Source: Heloderma charlesbogerti (Eukaryota > Chordata > Lepidosauria > Squamata > Helodermatidae). From it: 64,000 nucleotides of DNA. How positions within the stretch are numbered: the first letter of the stretch is position 1; each line of letters opens with the position of its first letter. Under the pieces are notes generated by a model, which worked only from the letters and a program-made list of their open reading frames with translations, did no database searches and was not told where the DNA came from. Shown piece after piece: positions 1-11,539 of this stretch. The stretch covers positions 992,001 through 1,056,000 of the forward strand of contig JANEZZ010002661.1 of NCBI GenBank assembly GCA_026122225.1, written 5' to 3'. The position numbers and the translations under genes are program-made.

Positions 1-375
1 CTTGGCAGCAGGCAGGTGAGAAGGGACTCTCCTGATGATCTCAGTGTGGACAGGCTGGTATGAGAGAAGGCAGTCCTTCATGTAACAGGCTCAAACCATT
101 TAATGCTTTAAAGGTTTAAACCAGCACTTTATATTGGGCCTGGAAATGCACCAACAACCAGTGGAGCTGACACAATATTGTGTCACATGAGCAGACTGGC
201 TGGCACCCACCAATACCCAGGCAGCTACATTCTGCACCAGCTGAAGTTCCTGAACCATCTCCAAAGGCAGCCCCACGTGCCACATGTTACAGTTGTCCAG
301 CCTGGATGTCATCAGAGCATGAAGCCCCCTCCTCCATGGCCAGCATGGCTATACCAGCTACTAGCCTCTTAGCAG
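1..375 (-). mobile_element. L2/CR1-group LINE fragment (ORF2 C-terminal region)
   Basis: Read on the minus strand, the segment around 20-115 encodes a broken version of the reading frame seen at 32028-32210 and 41609-41902. The shared words are ALNGL followed by a Y/H-x-K/E-x-L-P stretch. The phrase for 'gctttaaaggt..aaaccagcactt' at 100-135 recurs at 32090-32115. This C-terminal tail is typical of L2-like reverse transcriptase ORF2. The copy continues past the left edge of the window and carries stops. Confidence 0.6.
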
Positions 376-1249
376 GCTATTAATTTATTTTTGCTGGCTA
401 GCAATATGTCTAGACTTCTTTACGTGGCTGGTTTGGAATATGCCTCCTGTTTATCTTAAAGCTGCTGTACCAGATCCTAAGCTGACCAAAAGCTATTGCA
501 GAAGCAGCAATGGTTGCTTCGGCTTTATTTTTTTAAAATCAGCTAATACACTATTATGTGCCTGGCCTGATAATTCCATATAAAACAGATAAAGCACTGG
601 AAAGATAATACAGTTGACAATGGGGGCAGGAGAAAATGCCTGTGGCTAGGCAGGTTATGTAAGTTGGTGTTCAAATGAGTTACAGAGAGGGGGACAAAAA
701 GATGTTGGGTTGGAGAGGGAAGTATGCTGGGGTAGGGGGAGAGTGTGGGGGGGGAGTAGCATGCAGAGCCCATTTATCATAAGTAATCAAAATAGTCTTT
801 CAGAGACCTCGTTCCCAACCCTGCTCATTCCAGCCAGCCCGGCCACCCACTGCATGGGAAACCTCCTGTATTCTCTCCACTCAGTTGATGCTCTCAGTGG
901 GGGGAAAACCCATTTATTATTTTGGAGGGTGGGGGCAAAACGCACACAAAATAACCTCTTTCCCTTTCACACAAGTTGCATTGTGGGCAAAATGGATTGA
1001 TGATCTTGGCTTCTGTTCATCCAAAAAAAAAAAAAAAGCAAGGGAAAAAAAGCAAGAAGCAAACTCCGTAAAGAGTCTTGCATTAAAAAAAAACACTGTC
1101 AAGCAAAAGTTGATGGGTTTGGGGAAAGCATTTGTCACCGTTAACTACACTTATATACAAGTAGAAACTGCTCCCACACACGCACACACCTCGTGCCCGC
1201 ACCTAGTAGTTTATGGTTCCCATTGGTGACAGCTCCCTGTTTTTGAGGG
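376..1249. other. Unassigned stretch
   Basis: No gene or named repeat was recognised. It holds an A-rich tract (1022-1055) and a G-rich tract near 743. Open frames here are short and lack coding-like codon use. Confidence 0.4.
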
Positions 1250-1690
1250 CCTTTGGCAAGATACCTTCAATGGGTGCCCTCCCTCAGTGAGCCTACCTTC
1301 TCACCGCCATTGTCACCAGCTGCTATTGCTCCTCATCTCTCTCTCAGCATTGCTACTGCTTGTTTGCTTGCCAGGCAGAGAGCCAAGGAGCAAGTAGGCA
1401 GGGACATCTACTGCTCCTCCTTCTCAACACCACTGGCTAGGCCAGGGTGAGAGGCAGGCAAACCAGCAATTTGCAGTGGTGAAGAGGGGAGCAACTCCAG
1501 GGGGCTCTTGACAGTGGGACCCCCCTGGGTGTGTGGGCCCTCGGCAGGTGCCCAGCCATGCCTACCCTTATTGCTGGCCTTCGTTCCCGTTCACTGCCCT
1601 GCCATTTTCAACTGGTTCAGAAGGAAGCAGGCATTGTTCCAGCCTTTCAAACTGTGTTGAAAATAGTAAAGGGAGTAGAAGAGGGACTAT
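1250..1690. repeat. Unclassified dispersed repeat, copy 1
   Basis: This segment matches 35215-35475 by eye. Shared words include 'ctaccttctcac', 'gccattgtcaccagc', 'gcaggcagagagcca' and 'caggtgcc..accatgcct'-type phrases in the same order, with an extra roughly 130 bp here. No terminal repeats were seen, and the open frames in the two copies are not conserved. The parent family could be a LINE or an LTR element. Confidence 0.55.
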
Positions 1691-2924
1691 CGCAAACAGT
1701 GAGAGGATAGTGAAAAAGCAAAATAGGCACAGGCACAGAACATCTAGACCACAGCTGCACAGTTTGTTGTGATCCAACGAGTTAAACCTATTAGCCATGT
1801 TGGCCATCGGCCTGTTTTTCTTGCCTGCCTGGGACTACAAAAGCAGGGATGTGTGTGTCAAGCTCCTGGTCTGGCAAAGGTCATGGGCTGGTGGGTCACA
1901 TATTGGGTAGGCCTGGTCTGCCAGGGAGAAGAAGCCACACAGAATGGGACCTGCAGCCTGGGACTGGGAGAGGAACTGGAATTTCTCCTGGGTAAAAACA
2001 TTTTGAAGAATAACAGCAAAGAGAGATATTGGAGTAGAAAAAATGGTCTTAGTTGTAATTTTAATGTGAATATAGCCAAGGGTAGATTGTTAAATCTTTC
2101 CATTTAATGTTTTCCAGTCCCACCCAAACTGAGTTATCTTGGCCCCTCAGGTGGCAGATGCTTGGCAGGGGGCAGGGAGTAGCGGTGAGGTGTTAGAGGT
2201 GCGTGTGCCATGCAGCCTGCGCTGCAACTGCTAAGCTAGCTTGCTGTCCTTGGGTGCAGTGGAGCATGCCATGCCATCACCAGTGCCAAAGCAAGATGTA
2301 ATTGCCAATCCAGTCACCTTCTGTCCAATGGAAGGTTGGGTGGGGGCACCATCTTGTCCTTAGCCTCAGGCAGCAAACTGTTTTGGGCTGGACCAGCTAC
2401 CAGCCATCTATGGTGGCCAATCACAATCTGGAAAAACTCATGTTTTGGGGGCCTGCCTAGGGCTGCTGGAAGCGTATTTATTCCCACGGCTGGGATGCTG
2501 CATTTGGCTTGGTCAGCAGTCGCATGTTGCGCAGGCCTGACTGTTCTGCTTGGAACGCAGCAGTAGAACTGCTGTTCAGTTGAGGGATGGTGACAACAGA
2601 ACAGCCAAAGACACACTGGCTTGTAGAGTTGAGGGCTTGGAGGGCTGACAAACATTCACTTTCCCTCTCTCTCCGACATGTCTCTGCTGTTCACTATTGC
2701 CAACCCAGAGGGAGCTTCTGTCTCTTTAAAATGTACACAGCATGGAAAGATTCACCACGTGGCGGAACATATCCCGGTGATGGACACATGACTGAAACCA
2801 CACCTGCCAAACCTCTTCCTGCCACTCAGCTTTAAAGTCATGAGAGAAGCAGGCCAGGCCTGACGCTGGCAACTCAAGCAACACACTCTCAAAGAGCCTT
2901 TTGCATCTTCTAGGGTGGGGGTGG
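1691..2924. other. Unassigned stretch
   Basis: No gene was recognised. The part at 2330-2560 has a phrase ('gcctcaggcagca') resembling part of 10540-10640, so it may be another old dispersed repeat. Nothing else stood out. Confidence 0.35.
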
Positions 2925-2995
2925 GCAGAAAGTACATCTCTGACTGTTCTGGACTTCAATTTCTATCATCCCCAGCCAGCACAGCCATTGGGGGA
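2925..2995. mobile_element. hAT-type miniature element, half copy
   Basis: The words 'ctggacttcaatttctatcatc' (split here as GGACTTCAATTT and CTATCATC) and 'ccagccagcacagccattg' match the left half of the family at 15645-15780. The right arm is missing. Confidence 0.5.
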
Positions 2996-3754
2996 AAATG
3001 TGTATTTTCTGAATTTTCCCTGTTTCTGACAGGGTTTTTTTTTTTTTTTCCTGATTTCCCCCCAGGCCTTCTCACCTCTAAATGTAACCCAATAGACTGG
3101 ATATTTTTAAGTGATTTATTCCTAGCTTTAGCCTGCCATGTGCTATCATTTTGCAGTATTAATTGGCTTTCACATTCCATCCCAGAGGAGGGATGCATTT
3201 TGGTTGCTGATGAAACAGTGCCCAAGACTATAAAAGTGCTCTGAGGTGTTTGGGGGGAGATAAAAGGGTGCTATTATGTAAATGTGAGCCATTATAAATA
3301 ACCATTATACATGTATTAAGCTCAGTTCAGTTTAGAACTAAGGCACCTCACTGACGGGGAGGAAGGGTGGGTTTAAAAAAAACATTTGAGAGAATACTTC
3401 ATGGCCAATGTAGGATAAATGCACGGTTGCCCCTGTGACGTCAGGGACCCATTCCCCCATTATGCTGACATTTTGTGAGCTGAGATCCAAGGGACTGCTT
3501 GTGCCTACCTCTAGAATGCAAAAAGATAGTAGGATGATCTAAGTTTGTTTGGAAGGCCCACAAGACACAGCTGTACATGGTGTGAGAGAACGCCCAAATT
3601 TATAACTGATCCATGGACTTTTCAAGCTTTAAACTGCTACTTACCATAGCGTTACACTGAGGCCTTATTTGCAGACTGTGAACAACAAACAATCAAGACT
3701 GTCTGTAGAAGAAACTTCTCTAACCTTTCCTTTTTATCTCTGGGTGGTAAATTT
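2996..3754. other. Single-copy-looking stretch, possible conserved element at 3040-3245
   Basis: No repeat family was recognised. The portion at 3070-3245 is repeat-free, moderately AT-rich, and has homeodomain-like ATTA words ('gtattaattggc'). It could be a conserved noncoding element. This is inference only, with no comparative data. Confidence 0.2.
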
Positions 3755-3985
3755 ATTTATATTTTACATTTATATCCCACCTTTCCTCCAAGGAGCCCAA
3801 GGCAGCATACATGATCCTCCTCCTCTCCATTTTATTCTCATCACAACCCTATGAGGTAGGTTAGGCTGACAGTCAGTGACTTGCTCAAAGTCACCCAGTG
3901 GGTGACTTGGCAGAGTGGGGACTAGAGCCAGATCTCCCAAGTCCCAGTCTAACACTCCAACCCCTACACCACACTGGCTGATTCT
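3755..3985 (-). mobile_element. Sauria-type tRNA-derived SINE
   Basis: On the minus strand the element starts with a tRNA-like head ('cagccagtgtggtgtagggg'). It continues through a 'gggtgactttgagcaagtca' core and ends with 'gtgggatataaatgtaaaat'. The same order is seen at 59980-60240. This layout (tRNA-like head, MIR-like core, LINE-like tail) is that of Sauria SINEs. It is moderately diverged. Confidence 0.75.
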
Positions 3986-4019
3986 GATCTAGACCCCTTG
4001 CAGCCTTGTTGGATCTTTT

Positions 4020-4400
4020 TTTTCTTTTCTTTTCTTTCTCATTTTCATTTCATTCATTTATTTCATTTCTATACTCCCCAATAGCCAAAGCTCTCTGGGC
4101 AGTTCACAAAAATTACAAAACATAACATAAAAAACTTTAACATACAAAATGTAAAAACAATTTGAAACAGCTAAAAACAATTACAGCAGGACACCAGAAC
4201 CTGATAAAATAGCTGACATTAAAATTCCATCATATGCTGTCAAGTGCCTGGGAGTAGAGGATAGTCTTAACCTGGCACCGAAAAGATGACCCCAGGCCAG
4301 ACCTCAGTGGGGAGATCATTCCACAATGAGGGACTACCACCGAGAAGGCCCTCTCCCTTGTTGTCACCCTCCAAGCCTCCCTCTGAGATTATATGGATTC
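4020..4400 (-). mobile_element. L2-group LINE 3' end
   Basis: On the minus strand a degraded ORF2 C-terminus (words like RAFSVV..LWNDLP) runs from about 4375 to 4230. It is followed by the 3' UTR word 'gtgaactgcccagagagc' and a target-side repeat of ATTT/ATTC units at 4036-4066. The same 3' end recurs at 8398-8480 and 41405-41960. Confidence 0.75.
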
Positions 4401-5061
4401 GCTGGAGATAAATGGACCTCCTTAACAAAAGAACAAGTTAAGGACTTTGCTATACATGTTACACGCCAAGTATGTTCGAACCAGAAACTAAATCACCATG
4501 TTTGAACAACCTCTGACTTGAAGCGAATGTCAAGTTTAGGTGGAAAGGAAAGCAGCATCAGATTCCCTCCTTATTTGAGCTGGGATTTCCTACTAAATCC
4601 TGAATGTAAAATGCAACAGAACTATTTCTCAGCAACTGTCAAAAAGGGCCTCTGCACCACAGAAAAAAGGCCCCTTCTCATCATTGTGCCAAGATAAGGC
4701 AATGCCATGTGCTAGGGTTAATAACTTGAGCTTCCAAGATAATAAACGGTTCCGCCAAGTCAAAAGAAATTGTTCCTTCTGCTTGTCTTCCTTCAAGACT
4801 AGAACAATGACTGTCTAACATGACTAGGGCTCAATAATGCATGGGACTTAATAATGCACAACTCGGCAGACACCCTGCAATCGCGCTATTGAGTTCATTT
4901 ACAGGCGTCACCAGAAACTGGATCCATGTGGCTTCCTCTCTCCAACTTTGAAAAGCAGTAAAATAATTTAACCTCTATTTGGTTTTGGCATTATTTATTT
5001 GGAGGCGAGATGATAAAATAAAGGAACAGAAACCTATTCTGTCCCACTTTCCAAAGACTAC

Positions 5062-5062
<1 letters not shown>

Positions 5063-5114
<52 letters not shown>
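5063..5114 (+). repeat. (CT)n(CA)n microsatellite
   Basis: About 13 CT units pass directly into about 12 CA units. It is a compound dinucleotide repeat. Confidence 0.97.
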
Positions 5115-5115
<1 letters not shown>

Positions 5116-5310
5116 ACATTGGCTAGTGAGCAAGGACTAAAAGACTACAACGATCCTCTGTAGTTGCAAAGTTCTGATTGTTTTGCCCAACATGGTGTTT
5201 TTGCTTTGCTAGTACCAGTGGGTCAGGGCCTACATCCCTCTTTGCTGCCTGTGGTCCTATTCAGCACACAGGACAATTCCTTCAGCAAGGACAAGGAGTA
5301 TTATGGAAAA

Positions 5311-5330
5311 AAGAGAGAGAGAGAGAGAGC
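5311..5330 (+). repeat. (GA)n microsatellite
   Basis: A short run of about 9 GA units inside otherwise single-copy sequence. Confidence 0.9.
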
Positions 5331-6237
5331 GAGCAAGCGTGATCTCCTTCGGGACTGCTCTGAGGAGTGGGGTGGAGAAAGGCAAAGAAAATAAGAACAG
5401 ATGAGAAGCAGGGAGCCAGGGAGTGAGGGAAGAAGAAAACAGTTCAATACATGACACATATCAATAGAGAGTACTCAGAGCTTTCTGCTACATTTGGCAA
5501 TTTGGTAGCTTTGTCTGCAGTGACAAAAGGCCTCTGTAAACAAGCCTCTTCTTGCCTCACCAACTTGTTGCAGTGAACAGCTCTGAGAAACTCTGATTTA
5601 CATACAGGATTCAGCAAAGGTGAAGGTACAAACCTCCCATTCTCTCTTCTCTCAAGCCATTTGCACAATCCAGAGTTTTCCTCCTTACAGCTGGCCAGAG
5701 GGCTGTGCATGCACATTGACTTCAGTGTCACGACGGGTTATAGGATGGGATGGAGAAACACAACACCAAAACAGTGTGTGGCACAATGCAGCGCAAAACC
5801 AATACTAGACTGAGATGGAGCAAGAAAGGCTTGAGAAATATTTGTCTCCAGTCTTCACAGAGTCACTTTCTTAAGTTAGCCTTTGCGAAAGTAAGAAACT
5901 AATTTAGCTGTGGGCGAGACATACATAGGGTTGCCCTATTCGTTCTTGCAGTGCAATTTGCATATTATGCAAATCACTTGCCAGTTATGCAAATCAGGTA
6001 CATTCATTGTTAAACTGTCTACTACCAGTTGCTTGTGTGTCTGCTCCTGGCAACTACCCCAAAATGTTGGGGAAGGACCAGAGACAGCATCTTTTTACCT
6101 CATGCTAGGATTTGCTTATGTCTGAGACAACAGCAAAGCTTGCTGGGGAGAGGTGGAGCAAGCCACAGTATCCTACCATATCCAGAGCTGTTGCTCCAGC
6201 AGCACATAGCTCTGCCTCTACTCAATTAATGTGAGCA

Positions 6238-6460
6238 TAAGAAGAGCCCTGCTGGATCAGACCAAGGGTCCATCTAGTCCAGCCTTCTGTTCACATAGCG
6301 GCCAACCAGCTGCCACCGGGAAACCCACAAGCAGAACTTGAGTGCAACAGCAGCCTCCCACCCAATATGCAACTAGAAGTTGTGTGTGTGTGACCAAGGA
6401 TCAGGAATGCTGGGAGTGATAGTCCAAAGCATCTAGAGAGCACCAGGTTGGGCAAGGATG
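6238..6460 (-). mobile_element. CR1-like LINE 3' region, with a hAT miniature fragment
   Basis: The words 'gctggatcagaccaag', 'catctagtccagc' and 'gcggccaaccagctgcc' are the complement of the + strand copy at 51560-51640. The last about 50 bp ('ggaatgctgggag' to 'ccaggttgggcaa') instead match the right arm of the hAT miniature family. This suggests an abutting or inserted fragment. Confidence 0.65.
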
Positions 6461-6965
6461 GGTTAGGCTTACAGACATTGCCCATGTTCTGGATTCACAT
6501 TGGTCACTATTTTTGGTCTTTTGGAGTAGGTAAGTGGAAATTTCAGCTGCCCCTAGAAAACAATAAGAGAAACCTAGGAATGTAGCATACTTGTGAATGG
6601 ACAGGAGCCACGTGTTCCTTATCCCATCCAAAGCAAATGTATTTAAGTATACATTTTTAAATGTATTTCCTCGCAAAATATATATTCATAAAAATATTTT
6701 CTCTCAAAGTATTCACTTCTAAACGTACACATTTTAAATGTATTTTGGTACTTTTTGAGCAAGGAACTGCATCACAAAATTCAAAGATGGGTAAAATCCA
6801 AAACTGTATTCCAATCTGCACATTAGTCTGGGAGATGCATATCAAGTTGCTTCGCTTTAAAATGAGTACCAAATGAAATCCTTGCATATCTGAACATCCC
6901 TAACCTGATCACATGGTGTTCTAACTAGCATATTATGGAACCAGCCACTCACTTGCCATTGCTCT
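6461..6965. other. AT-rich unassigned stretch
   Basis: At 6640-6905 there is AT-rich sequence with repeated 'aaatgtattt..' words. It ends in 'gaacatcccta', which resembles the terminus of the element at 34654-34995. It may be a second, AT-rich miniature transposon whose left end I could not fix. Confidence 0.3.
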
Positions 6966-7108
6966 CTGTGCCAGCCTTCTCAAACCTGGCGCCCTCCAAT
7001 GTGCTGGACTACAACTCCCATCACCTCCAGCCAGCCTGGCCTGTGGATGATGGGAGCTAAAGTACAACATATCTGGAGGGCTCCAGGCTGGGGAAGGCTA
7101 ATCTATGC
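6966..7108. mobile_element. hAT-type miniature element (family A)
   Basis: The left arm (GCGCCCTCCAATGTGCTGG) and right arm (ATATCTGGAGGGCTCCAGG) are imperfect complements around a middle with ACTACAACTCCCATCA. The length and layout match the dated copies at 15645 and 34324. Confidence 0.8.
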
Positions 7109-8397
7109 AATTTGCCAATGATGCCCCCGTATTTCTCCAACAGATCTATTTTGGTAATATCTCAGACTTTCAAACATCAGGTAATTACTGATCAAACACA
7201 AATGTAACTAGAAATGGGAGACTCTGCCCTCAATTCTTGCACCTGATTCTCTTTTTGTCAGCTTTTGTTAGAGAGCCTTTATAACAAAGCATAGCTACAG
7301 AATGTAATGTTACAAGGTCAGAAAAGCATCACTTAGCAGAATAGGTAGAACTGAAAGGGAATTAAAAAAAAGAAAAATCCCTCCTTTCCCCACCACCTCT
7401 TCCAGAGAGTCTCCTTTTCCCAGACTTTAAACAGGAAAGTGGTTAGCGCACAGCATATCTGATGGGATGCACACTACACATTTTAATCTGCTGTTCTTGA
7501 TCCGGATTACACACAACATCTGTTTCCCAGTGACTTATTTGACATGTCTGCAGCTAGCTCTCTCTTAACTTGCAAAAAGATGGAAGACATCAACGAACTG
7601 CAACAAGTGGAACATTAAAAACAACAACACTGTTTAAAAATAAAGATGCCAACATAATCCTTGGCAAAGAGATATAGCATTCCTCCTCACTCAAATCCTC
7701 CACCTGTCTTGGGTCTTACATTTTATAATAACTGTCATCTAGCCACTGGCCAAACATCTGCAAAGAAGTATTAAAATCTCCTCTCCTGCAACTGTTATCC
7801 ATCAGAATGTTACAGGACTTGTGAGAGAATTAGTGACCCCAAGACCCGTCAGCACCAATCCAAAATGTTTGCTCTTCCCTTCTCCCATTGGCAGCTTGCA
7901 CATACTTTCACGCATATATAGGGAGAAAGGCACATGGTGGGCTATACGTCTGCTATAGAGGGCAAGGGTGGCAGTACTAGTAGCTCCTTATTCTTGATAA
8001 CAGATCATTTCTTCTGCCCAAAGATTTCCTGCCTGGCCTTAAATGTGCAAGCCTCATAACCCAGTTTGGGTATGCACACCATGGCAGGGAAATGCATAGT
8101 TCTCTGTGTAACAAGCAACTTAGAACCCAGCTCAAAACATTACAAAAAATCAGGAAAAAGGGAAGCCTCGGTGCTGCTTCTTTCCCACTTCTAGAGTTCG
8201 CAATGATCGTACTTCTGGCAAGATTCTCAAACTCCTCAAATAAATTGGGGGGGGGGTCATGGAGCTCACCACATTAACATTACAAAAGAAATGGAGAAAG
8301 CAGAAGCAAGTCACTCATTCCAAGTGGAACATCAACACATTTTGAAACTACAAAGTACGAAGTGCCATCCACCAGCCAAGAACTGTTATTAGGATTC
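7109..8397. other. Unassigned stretch
   Basis: No gene, RNA or named repeat was recognised. There is a G-tract at 8248-8257. Confidence 0.4.
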
Positions 8398-8480
8398 ATT
8401 AATTTGTTCATTTGATTTCATTTCTATACCACCCAATACCCAATGCTCTCAGGGCGGTTCACAAAAATTACAAAACATTA
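8398..8480 (-). mobile_element. L2-group LINE 3' end, short
   Basis: It contains 'catttctataccacccaat' and 'cagggcggttcacaaaaatt', the same 3' UTR words as at 4020-4110. It is truncated to the last about 80 bp, as is usual for 5'-truncated LINE insertions. Confidence 0.75.
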
Positions 8481-9229
8481 TATGGGTGTATTCCACTGGA
8501 ATATGGTGAGAGAGACATGGCATTTATTGCTCACAAATGTGACTGTTTCATTGAGCTACCTCACGCATTACGCTTCTGGGTGCAAAACTAAGTTGAGTGT
8601 ACACCTGAAAAAATGTTTGAGAACCTGTACCACACAGGCACATTCTAGAGTTGGCTACAGCTTCCTGCCAAAGATACACTTCATGGCAAACCCAGGTTTG
8701 TTGTTGCATAATGTGTGAACTGGTCTTGCAAGGCCTATCCAGTGGTTGGTATTATCTTAGAAAGCATTTTTTTTCCAAGGCGCATGACTCTCAGTCACTT
8801 TCTGTTTCTAGGTTCTGTTCCTCTGACCTCCTACTGCCTCTGGGGGAAACATATAAACAGACTCATTTAGGGATTAGCCCTAGCCGCAGTTTCAGCTCAA
8901 GCAAATTACAGAGGAGAAACAAGGCACCATCCATCCTCCTGCCTTCTCTGACCTAAGGCACCGTCACCAAAGGAAGGAGGGACAGACTGAACGATCCTTC
9001 CTCAGAGCAAAGACATCACCTGTTAGTGCCAACATGGCCGCAACCAAAGAGACATCTGCAGAGAGAAGGAATGTAGGAAGTGTTTGTTCAATGGCACTTG
9101 GATTAGGGGTCTGAATTAGCAACATTACCTCTATAAAGCAAGGGCAGGAAGTCAAAGAAAAAAAGGAGGAACTGCCTTCTGTACAACACTGGAACAGAAA
9201 ACAGTTCGGCATGATGTCATGCCTTTAAA
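8481..9229. other. Unassigned stretch
   Basis: No gene or repeat family was recognised. Open frames in both strands look like chance. Confidence 0.4.
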
Positions 9230-9312
9230 GCAGATGTGGGCAACTTGTGGCCCTCCAGATATTTTGGCCTACAACTCCCATCAGCCCCAGCGAGCACAGC
9301 CAATGCTGAAGG
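9230..9312. mobile_element. hAT-type miniature element (family A), left half
   Basis: It begins with 'gtgggcaacttgtggccctc' and runs to 'cagcacagccaatgctgaagg', then the homology stops. The right arm is absent, so this is a half element. Confidence 0.8.
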
Positions 9313-9773
9313 GCAAGAAGCTTGAAATGCAGGAATCAGTACAGAAATAGGCAAAGAGGTAAACATCATCAATTGTTCCAACTGCTAAAGGGCCAACTTG
9401 AAAGGGCATTTGGAAAGTTCCTAACTGAAGCTTCACACAATTGCTTTTGTTGCAGCTCATTCCATTACAGAATCTGTGATCCAGAACTTAAGTTCCCATC
9501 CTCCATGTAGAGTAAGGCCGCAGTTATTGCCTGAAGTTCTGATTGTAGGACCCTCTCTGTTAAAGCACTCTTGATTCACATCATCTTCAGATTGTATTAG
9601 GAACAGTGCCTAATTAATGCAGGCATCCCCATTCATCCCTCACCTTCCTGACAGGGGTGTTTTGAGGCTTAATTAATGTTTGTTCGGAGCTTTGAAATCC
9701 TCAGATGAAAGGCCTTATAGAATTGCAAAGTGGTGTTAGACTTTGCTAACCCAGAATGTTCCCTGCCCCGTAG

Positions 9774-9893
9774 GCAACACCTATTACGATGCCATCCTGC
9801 TGAGACATGGCAACATGAAGTGGTTCCTGGGAAATTTTCTGAAGCTGAGCCCAAAGCTACTGGGAGATATTATCTTTCAGTTTCAAACAGAGG
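9774..9893 (+). CDS. Candidate internal exon, protein not identified
   Basis: A perfect branch-point word (TGCTAAC, 9744-9750) lies 23-24 nt before a pyrimidine-rich acceptor (ttccctgccccgtag, AG at 9772-9773). From 9776 one frame is open and reads NTYYDAILLRHG..., rich in CTG, AAG, ATC, GCC and AAC codons as in vertebrate genes. The other frames look less coding. A possible donor (AGG|GTGCAT, GT at 9894) would make a 120-bp exon, phase 1 at both ends, about 40 residues. That donor is weak. The frame also runs to a TAA at 9929, so a terminal exon is possible; an ATTAAA word follows near 10041. I do not recognise the protein. An AG at 9753-9754 sits too close to the branch point to be the normal acceptor. 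It could be a decayed exon, a pseudogene piece or chance. Confidence 0.4.
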
Positions 9894-10265
9894 GTGCATG
9901 TGCATATGCGCAGATATGTAGAATCTATTAAATGTTTACGCAATTTTCCTCATTTACCAAGGTTTTTGTTTAAAAAAAATCCATCGTTTGGAAGTCCTGG
10001 TTGTTAAAATGAGAAATGTGAAACTGTCTGCACAGAACACAATTAAAGTGTGTGTGGGTGTGGGAGAGGGAGTGAGCCACCCAAGAGGAAGTAACATGTG
10101 GTTTTCAGAAGATGAATATTGTTCTGAGAGAAATGGGCATTTTAGGTTAGTTTTGCACAACATTCTTGTGGCACCCCTCTTTAGAGAGATAGGGGTACCC
10201 CAATAATGTTGTATGATTAGACACATTTTCCTACTAAATGGGGAACCCCTAGAAAGGATAGCTTA
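9894..10265. other. Unassigned stretch after the candidate exon
   Basis: This would be intron, or 3' UTR if the exon is terminal. Nothing else was recognised. Confidence 0.35.
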
Positions 10266-10391
10266 GGGAGCAATCCTATGCATGTTTAGATAGAGAAAAG
10301 GCCTACAACTCCTAGCATTCCCCTTTGCTGGCTGGGGAATGCTGGGAGTTGTGGGCCTTTTCTCTGTCTAAACATGTATAGGATTGCACCC
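10266..10391. mobile_element. TTAA-flanked foldback element, type A
   Basis: The two arms are near-perfect complements. The left arm has GCAATCCTATGCATGTTTAG and 'agagaaaaggcctacaactc'; the right arm mirrors it through 'gggccttttctctgtctaaa' and 'ataggattgcaccc'. The loop is only about 12 bp. TTAA follows on the right (10392-10395) and CTTA stands on the left. The family (also 29838, 41131, 45588, 61366) has no coding capacity. TTAA targeting is typical of piggyBac-like transposases, so this is probably a piggyBac-mobilised miniature element. Confidence 0.8.
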
Positions 10392-10396
10392 TTAAC

Positions 10397-11310
10397 GATG
10401 CTTCTGAAGGTGTTGTGCCTCCTGATGTGGAATAAGAGACCCTTTTTTGTAGCAGGAGAGCAGGTGGCTACTGGCATATAAAAGAAAAGAGGAGCCAATG
10501 AGGAGCCTTTCCTGTTGTCCATACAGAGCCGGCCTTTTCATGAGGTGGGGAGAATACTCCACCTCAGGTGGTGGCATGGGGGAAGTGGTGAACTCTGCAC
10601 TCCCCGCACCTGCCAGGAGCACCCACTGATGCTGCCTCAGTCCAGTGAGGTGGCACTACAGTGGGGGCTCTGGAGAACCCCACTGGCTACCCTCCCACTG
10701 TGGCAAATGCCGCAGTAGTAGAGCAGCCAGCAGGGCTCTCCGGAGCAACCACCTGCCCCCTGGAATCTCAGAGTCAGAATCTCGGAGTGAGCCAGAGGGC
10801 AGGTGCGCTCTCTGTAGAGTGCTCCAGCTAGAGAAAGCAGCTGGCACAGCTCTTCAGAGAGTCGGCCAAGCCCAAATGCTTGGATGTGAGGGGGTCCTTC
10901 CTCATAATCAGCCATTGTGGAAGGGGTGTTCCAGGAGATCACTTGCAGTAGAGGAATTTCTCCCTACCAGGAACCACTGGGACTAGAACCAGGAAACTTT
11001 TGCTCTCTATGCAGCTACCTTATGTGGTGAGCTACCAGAACCATAGTTTGGAGTATTTTCCAAGCAGTGATGTATTCTCAGGCTTTGGACTGCCCCTACC
11101 TGCCCAGACTGGCCACTGAGCCCTCCTGGACAGGGAAGGCTATAAAAAAAGGCTTCCTGTGTAGACTAGGGCCTTGCCTGAGCAAGATGCTCTGACGTCT
11201 TAGCACAGACCTGCTCAGCTGTTTATGGCTCAGGCCTGACACTCTCTTTCCAATTACTGCATTCAATAAATTAGGGACACTTGGAAGATGTCTCATCACA
11301 TCACACGATA
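10397..11310. other. Old dispersed repeats, unresolved
   Basis: A short hairpin (TGAGGTGGGG...CCACCTCA, 10541-10566) leads into GC-rich sequence with 'tggcatgggggaag' words. The segment 10885-11040, read on the minus strand, resembles a decayed tRNA-headed SINE ('ggtagctcaccacataagg', 'ctggttctagtccc'). No gene was seen. Confidence 0.35.
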
Positions 11311-11311
11311 G

Positions 11312-11490
11312 AAAGCCGGTGAGGCGTAGTGGGATAGAGTGTCTCTCTCAGCCATGATACTCACTAGGCGACTTTAAGTCAGTCAGTTTGCCAGTTACGC
11401 TCTCTCAGGCTAACCTACACCACAGGGTTGTTATGAGGACAAAATGGAACAATGTCACACATCCTGAATTTCTTAGGATACAAATGTATT
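11312..11490 (+). mobile_element. Sauria-type SINE, forward
   Basis: A degraded head ('ggtgaggcgtagtgggatag') is followed by 'aggcgactttaagtcagtca' and 'ctctcaggctaacctacacc', then 'cacagggttgttatgaggac' and a LINE-like tail. The order matches the other Sauria-type copies but with more divergence. Confidence 0.65.
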
Positions 11491-11539
11491 AAGTGAATAA
11501 TCAAACAGACCCCAAAGGAGTCTCCCAAACATGGTTTAG

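Larger units (their letters stand above)
4401..6237. other. Unassigned stretch with two microsatellites
   Basis: No gene was found. Apart from the simple repeats listed separately, 4440-5050 and 5400-6230 show no family I recognise. An AT-rich part with repeated ATGCAAAT words (octamer-like) lies at 5950-5998. Confidence 0.35.

Noticed and set aside
1022..1055. Poly(A) tail of a processed pseudogene
   Set aside because: No coding remnant or matching flanking duplication was seen upstream. A-rich tracts of this kind are common.
9669..9854. Coding on the minus strand opposite the candidate exon
   Set aside because: The frame has poor codon use and no splice signals. The plus-strand frame explains the coding-like pattern better.
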